Below are positions 4,626-7,803 of a stretch of 7,803 nt of DNA, piece by piece (position 1 is the first letter of the stretch; the number at the start of each line of letters is the position of its first letter). Below the pieces are notes generated by a model, which was not told where the DNA came from, did not search any database, and was given only the letters and a program-made list of their open reading frames with translations. This DNA is from Thermoprotei archaeon. GTDB lineage: Archaea; Thermoproteota; Thermoprotei; Thermofilales; Thermofilaceae. The stretch covers positions 1-7,803 of the forward strand of contig QMRZ01000069.1 in the NCBI GenBank assembly GCA_003649495.1, written 5' to 3'. The position numbers were made by a program, and so were the translations under genes.

Positions 4626-7067
4626 ATGGACTCCATGCCTAAGAGGTATGACTTTAGGAGCATAGAGCCTAAGTGGCAGAAGTGGTGGGAGGAGCGCCGC
4701 ATATACGCCTTCGATAGATCCGATAGGAGGAGGCCTACCTACAGCATAGATACGCCGCCGCCTTACCCGAGCGGCGAGCTCCACGTAGGTAACGCGCTGA
4801 ACTTCTCGTACATAGACTTCGTCGCGCGGTACAAGCGCATGAGGGGCTATAACGTGTTATTCCCCGTCGGTTGGGACTGCCACGGCCTGCCCACCGAGGT
4901 CAGGGTGGAGAAGACGCTGGGCAAGACTAAGAGGGAGGTGCCGCCCGAGGAGTTCCTAAGGCTTTGCAGGGAGTACACGCTTAAGTGGATAGAGCCTATG
5001 AGGGCCGCGCTCAAGGCGCTTGGCTGCAGCATAGACTGGAGCACCGAGTACGTGACCATGGACCCCGACTACTGGCGCAGGACTCAGCTCAGCTTCATCC
5101 TAATGTACAGGAGCGGGCTGGTGTACAGGGCGGAGCACCCCGTCATTTGGTGCCCACGCTGCGAGACAGCGATAGCCGAGGCTGAGGTGGAGTACGTAAA
5201 GGTGAGGAGGGAGCTCCACTACTTCAAGTTCCCCTTAAAAGGTGGTGGCGAGGTGACAGTCGCCTCTACGAGGCCTGAGCTACTGGCGGCGTGCGTGGCC
5301 CTAGCTGTGAATCCCGAGGATGAGAGGTACCGCGACCTCCCGGGCCGCAAGGCCATAGTGCCGATCTACGGGAGGGAGATCCCAGTAATAGCTGACGAGG
5401 AGGTGGAGCCCGAGTTCGGCACTGGCGTCGTCATGATATGTACCTACGGCGATAAGGTTGATGTCAAGTGGCAGAAGAGGCACTCGCTCCCCGTCATAGT
5501 GGTGATAGATGAGAGGGGGAGGATGACGGAGAAGGCGGGACCCCTGAAGGGGCTCACAGTTACTGAGGCTAGGAAGAAGATCGTAGAGCTCCTGAAGAGG
5601 GAGGGCTTCTACGTGAAGTCTGAGGAGATAGAGAGCAGCATTGGCACCTGCTGGAGATGCCACACCCCTGTCGAGATAATACCTAGGAAGCAGTGGTTCG
5701 TCAAGACTCGCGCCCTCTCGGAGCGCGTGCTGGAGGCGGCTAGGGAGGTCAAGTGGGTGCCCCCGCACGCGTATAAGAGGCTGGAGGACTGGGTCAAGTC
5801 CCTCGACTGGGACTGGGTCATCTCCCGGCAGCGCATATTCGCCACTCCCTTCCCAGTCTGGTACTGTAAGAAGTGTGGCGCCACAATAGTTGCAGAGCCC
5901 GACTGGCTGCCCGTGGATCCGCGGAGGGAGCCGCCGAGGATAAGCAGGTGCCCTCACTGCGGCTCCAGCGAGTTCGTGGGTGAAACTGACGTCATGGATA
6001 CGTGGATGGACTCCAGCATAACAGCAGCTGTCCACGCGGGGTGGCCAGACTCCATGGATGAGAGGCTATTCCCCGCCGACCTCCAGCCTAACGGCTACGA
6101 CATAATCAGGACGTGGGACTACTACCTGCTGGTCCGGGGCGTGGCACTATTCGGGAAACCACAGTTTAAGGTGGCTCTTATAAACGGAATGGTTAGGGGA
6201 ACAGATGGAAGAATGATGCATAAGAGTTACGGCAATTACGTCAGTTTAATGGAGGTGATAGAGAAGTACGGCGCCGACGCCTTCAGGCTATGGGCAGCAC
6301 TCGGCGCGGCGACGGGCTCCGACGTCAGGTTCTCCTGGGAGGGTGTGGAGTACGCTAGGAGGTTCCTGACTAAGCTGTGGAATGCCGCCAGATTCGTTAA
6401 CATGGCCCTGAGGGACTTTGACCCCCGGGCAGAGGTGGGTGAAGACGAGTACAGGGATGTCGACAAGTGGATTAGGGGGAGGCTTGAGGAGCTCACTAGA
6501 CTTGTCACAGAGAGGCTCGAGGAGTTCGACTTCATGGGTGCCGCCAGCTCGCTCGTCGACTTCACCTGGCACGTATTCTGCGACCACTACATAGAGGCTG
6601 TGAAGTACAGGATTGGAGGTAGTCGAGCAGATAAGAGGGCGGCTCAGAGGACGCTCTACGACGTGCTCCTGAGGCTACTGCAGATGCTAGCGGTCTTCAC
6701 GCCGCACATCGCCGAGGAGCTCTACCAGAGGATTTACGCTGGAAGCGTGGGGTGGGAGAGCATAACCACCGCGCCCTGGCCAGAGCCTAGGCCTTATGAC
6801 GAGAAGGCTGTTGAAAGAGGAGAGGTGATTATACGCACGATAGCAGCTATAAGGAGGGCTAAGAGCGAGGCTGGAATGCCGCTCAGCGCCGAGTTGCCCG
6901 CTGTGGACATTCACGCCCCACGTAAGTACGCTGAGATCCTCAGGAGGGGCATCGATGACATCGCTGGCACGCTGAGGATAAGGGAGGTCAGGATCTCGGA
7001 GGGGGGCAGGGGAGAGAGGGAGGTCCCAGAGTACCCGGAGATCACCTTCACGCTGCTCAGGGCTTAA
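4626..7067 (+). CDS. valS: Valyl-tRNA synthetase
   Basis: A class I synthetase of 813 residues that charges tRNA-Val with valine in the cytosol. Numbering is from ATG 4626. The N-terminus PKRYDFRSIEPKWQKWW is typical of ValS. The HIGH-type motif is HVGN (53-56) after PPPYPSGEL. The CP1 editing domain shows STRPE (214-218), FGTGVV and the archaeal TYGDKVD with D276/D279. Cysteine knuckles occur at C176/C179, C342/C345, C414/C417 and C442/C445. The KMSKS-type loop is MMHKS (530-534), followed by YGN. An anticodon-binding helical domain starts at about 620 (DKWIRGRLEELTRL). The C-terminus is short, without a long bacterial-type coiled coil. The frame runs up to ATG 4563, but that extension is low-complexity (Gly/Ser/Pro) and overlaps the leader RNA, so I start at 4626. 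The KMSKS-loop segment has unusually low GC. Its 3' end overlaps the opposing gene by 11 bases. Confidence 0.97.
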   Translation: MDSMPKRYDFRSIEPKWQKWWEERRIYAFDRSDRRRPTYSIDTPPPYPSGELHVGNALNFSYIDFVARYKRMRGYNVLFPVGWDCHGLPTEVRVEKTLGKTKREVPPEEFLRLCREYTLKWIEPMRAALKALGCSIDWSTEYVTMDPDYWRRTQLSFILMYRSGLVYRAEHPVIWCPRCETAIAEAEVEYVKVRRELHYFKFPLKGGGEVTVASTRPELLAACVALAVNPEDERYRDLPGRKAIVPIYGREIPVIADEEVEPEFGTGVVMICTYGDKVDVKWQKRHSLPVIVVIDERGRMTEKAGPLKGLTVTEARKKIVELLKREGFYVKSEEIESSIGTCWRCHTPVEIIPRKQWFVKTRALSERVLEAAREVKWVPPHAYKRLEDWVKSLDWDWVISRQRIFATPFPVWYCKKCGATIVAEPDWLPVDPRREPPRISRCPHCGSSEFVGETDVMDTWMDSSITAAVHAGWPDSMDERLFPADLQPNGYDIIRTWDYYLLVRGVALFGKPQFKVALINGMVRGTDGRMMHKSYGNYVSLMEVIEKYGADAFRLWAALGAATGSDVRFSWEGVEYARRFLTKLWNAARFVNMALRDFDPRAEVGEDEYRDVDKWIRGRLEELTRLVTERLEEFDFMGAASSLVDFTWHVFCDHYIEAVKYRIGGSRADKRAAQRTLYDVLLRLLQMLAVFTPHIAEELYQRIYAGSVGWESITTAPWPEPRPYDEKAVERGEVIIRTIAAIRRAKSEAGMPLSAELPAVDIHAPRKYAEILRRGIDDIAGTLRIREVRISEGGRGEREVPEYPEITFTLLRA

Positions 7068-7803
7068 GCTTAACGTGTAGGCGGGCGAAGCCCTTCTTCT
7101 CTACCACATAGAGCAGGTAGGCAGCCCTCTCAATGGAGAGCCCAGTCTTCCTCGAGAGGGCCTCAATGAGTGTTGAGAGCTCAACTCCCCTATCCTCCAG
7201 GGCTCTGGCCAGCCTCTCAAGCTCCCTCACTACAGCCTCCTCCTCCCCACTCAGCAGCCCCTCTAAGAGCTTGGAGGAAGCCTCCTCCAGCTTCTTGAGC
7301 TCCTCCCTGATGGGAGATAAGTTGAGGCCATGGCTTAGGGGCTCTCTTAACGCCTCCTCCAGCCTGCTGATTATCTTCCTCACCTCCTCCTCGTACATCC
7401 TGGCCTCGCTAGCCGTCATTATCGAGGTGCTCCTGGAGGCGCGCCTCAGCGACTTTAAGAGCTGAGAGGCCGAGCTAAGCAGCTCGTTAACGCGGTTGGC
7501 GTAAACGCTCTTACACACCCTGCTCAGTCTCCTCGCCTCCCTAACAGTGATCGAGGCCTCATCGAGAGTCCTCAGTGGATCCTCTAGGGGGAGCTGCTGT
7601 AGTAGCCTGTTAACTCTCGACACGAGCCTGAGAGCCTCTGAGGACAGGTGTGGCGCTACGTCCCTTAGCAGGCTACCCCACTTATCAAGCTCGCTGGCGA
7701 GCCTCTCAAGCTTATTCAACTCCTCATTCAGCCTATCTAGAGCAACCGCGTACCTTGTTAACGCTTTTACGCTGCGCTCAAGCCCTGCTGCATACTCCTC
7801 CAA
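7057..7803 (-). CDS. Coiled-coil protein with C-terminal winged-helix-like domain (partial)
   Basis: The frame is open from the window edge to TGA at 7059-7057, giving 248 visible residues; a TTG at the edge is not evidence of a start, so the gene probably begins outside. Most of it is helical, with long amphipathic heptad-like stretches of about residues 1-45 (LDRLNEELNKLERLASELDK), 95-120 and 135-205 (EEEVRKIISRLEEAL, ELKKLEEASSKLLEGL). The last 40 residues (ELSTLIEALSRKTGLSIERAAYLLYVVEKKGFARLHVKL) read as helix-turn-helix plus a short strand, like a small winged-helix or subunit-binding domain. There is no membrane segment or enzymatic motif. The form suggests a structural or DNA-associated protein, but I do not recognise a named family. 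It overlaps the end of valS by 11 bases, tail to tail. Confidence 0.75.
   Translation of the reverse strand: MEEYAAGLERSVKALTRYAVALDRLNEELNKLERLASELDKWGSLLRDVAPHLSSEALRLVSRVNRLLQQLPLEDPLRTLDEASITVREARRLSRVCKSVYANRVNELLSSASQLLKSLRRASRSTSIMTASEARMYEEEVRKIISRLEEALREPLSHGLNLSPIREELKKLEEASSKLLEGLLSGEEEAVVRELERLARALEDRGVELSTLIEALSRKTGLSIERAAYLLYVVEKKGFARLHVKLKP
7083..7102 (+). terminator. Hairpin plus pyrimidine tract after valS
   Basis: GGGC-GAA-GCCC (7083-7093) is a 4-bp hairpin followed at once by TTCTTCTCT, about 15 bases after the valS stop. A T-rich tract fits archaeal termination; the small hairpin may be incidental because this stretch also codes for the opposing coiled-coil protein. A perfect ten-base palindrome, TTAAGCTTAA, lies just upstream at 7064-7073 and includes the valS stop. 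Confidence 0.35.

Noticed and set aside
5301..6035. 244-codon open frame on the minus strand inside valS
   Set aside because: It is a mirror of strongly coding GC-rich valS sequence; its product is full of Pro/Arg/Leu runs with no domain, and valS motifs run straight through.
1..7803. CRISPR arrays, transposon ends, long repeats or phage genes
   Set aside because: Reading both strands I found no regularly spaced repeats, no transposase or integrase motifs and no paired terminal repeats.

Overview
The window looks like chromosomal DNA of a thermophilic archaeon of the Thermoproteota (crenarchaeal side). The valyl-tRNA synthetase has archaeal features. Arg is mostly AGG and Ile is often ATA. 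Several genes begin with TTG or GTG, have no Shine-Dalgarno sequence, and carry a TATA-like box about 20-30 bases upstream of the start, as expected for leaderless archaeal transcripts. I saw no mobile element, CRISPR array or tRNA/rRNA gene. Genus cannot be fixed from this.

Layout. Bases 3-140 hold the 3' end of an unidentified + strand gene. Bases 141-230 are an intergenic spacer with a T-rich terminator candidate, a 20-base dyad and a TATA box. A BioD-like P-loop ATPase (231-1139, +) meets a zinc-dependent M28 aminopeptidase-like gene (1136-2803, -) tail to tail on a shared CTAG. The peptidase diverges at about 2804-2854 from a two-gene + strand operon: a 57-codon acidic helical protein (2855-3028) and a 349-residue protein with weak NurA-nuclease likeness (3032-4081). 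That operon converges, with 21 bases of overlap, on a 102-residue unknown gene (4061-4369, -). Bases 4370-4625 form a divergent regulatory region. valS (4626-7067, +) follows and overlaps tail to tail by 11 bases with the end of a coiled-coil gene (7057 to the window edge, -).

The genes do not form one obvious pathway. The NurA-like protein hints at DNA-end processing, valS is translation, the peptidase is protein turnover, and the ATPase is unassigned. The most interesting feature is the leader of valS. A TATA box predicts a transcript starting at about 4537-4540. That RNA can fold into three nested perfect stems (9, 6 and 6 bp) or into a mutually exclusive 8-bp hairpin. It also overlaps a nine-codon upstream reading frame with two valine codons. 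This is the layout expected of a regulatory (attenuator-like) leader; the regulation itself is inference. Secondary points are a single A/T-rich element that may serve two divergent promoters, a sharp local GC dip over the ATP-binding loop of valS, and overlapping 3' ends at all three convergent gene pairs.
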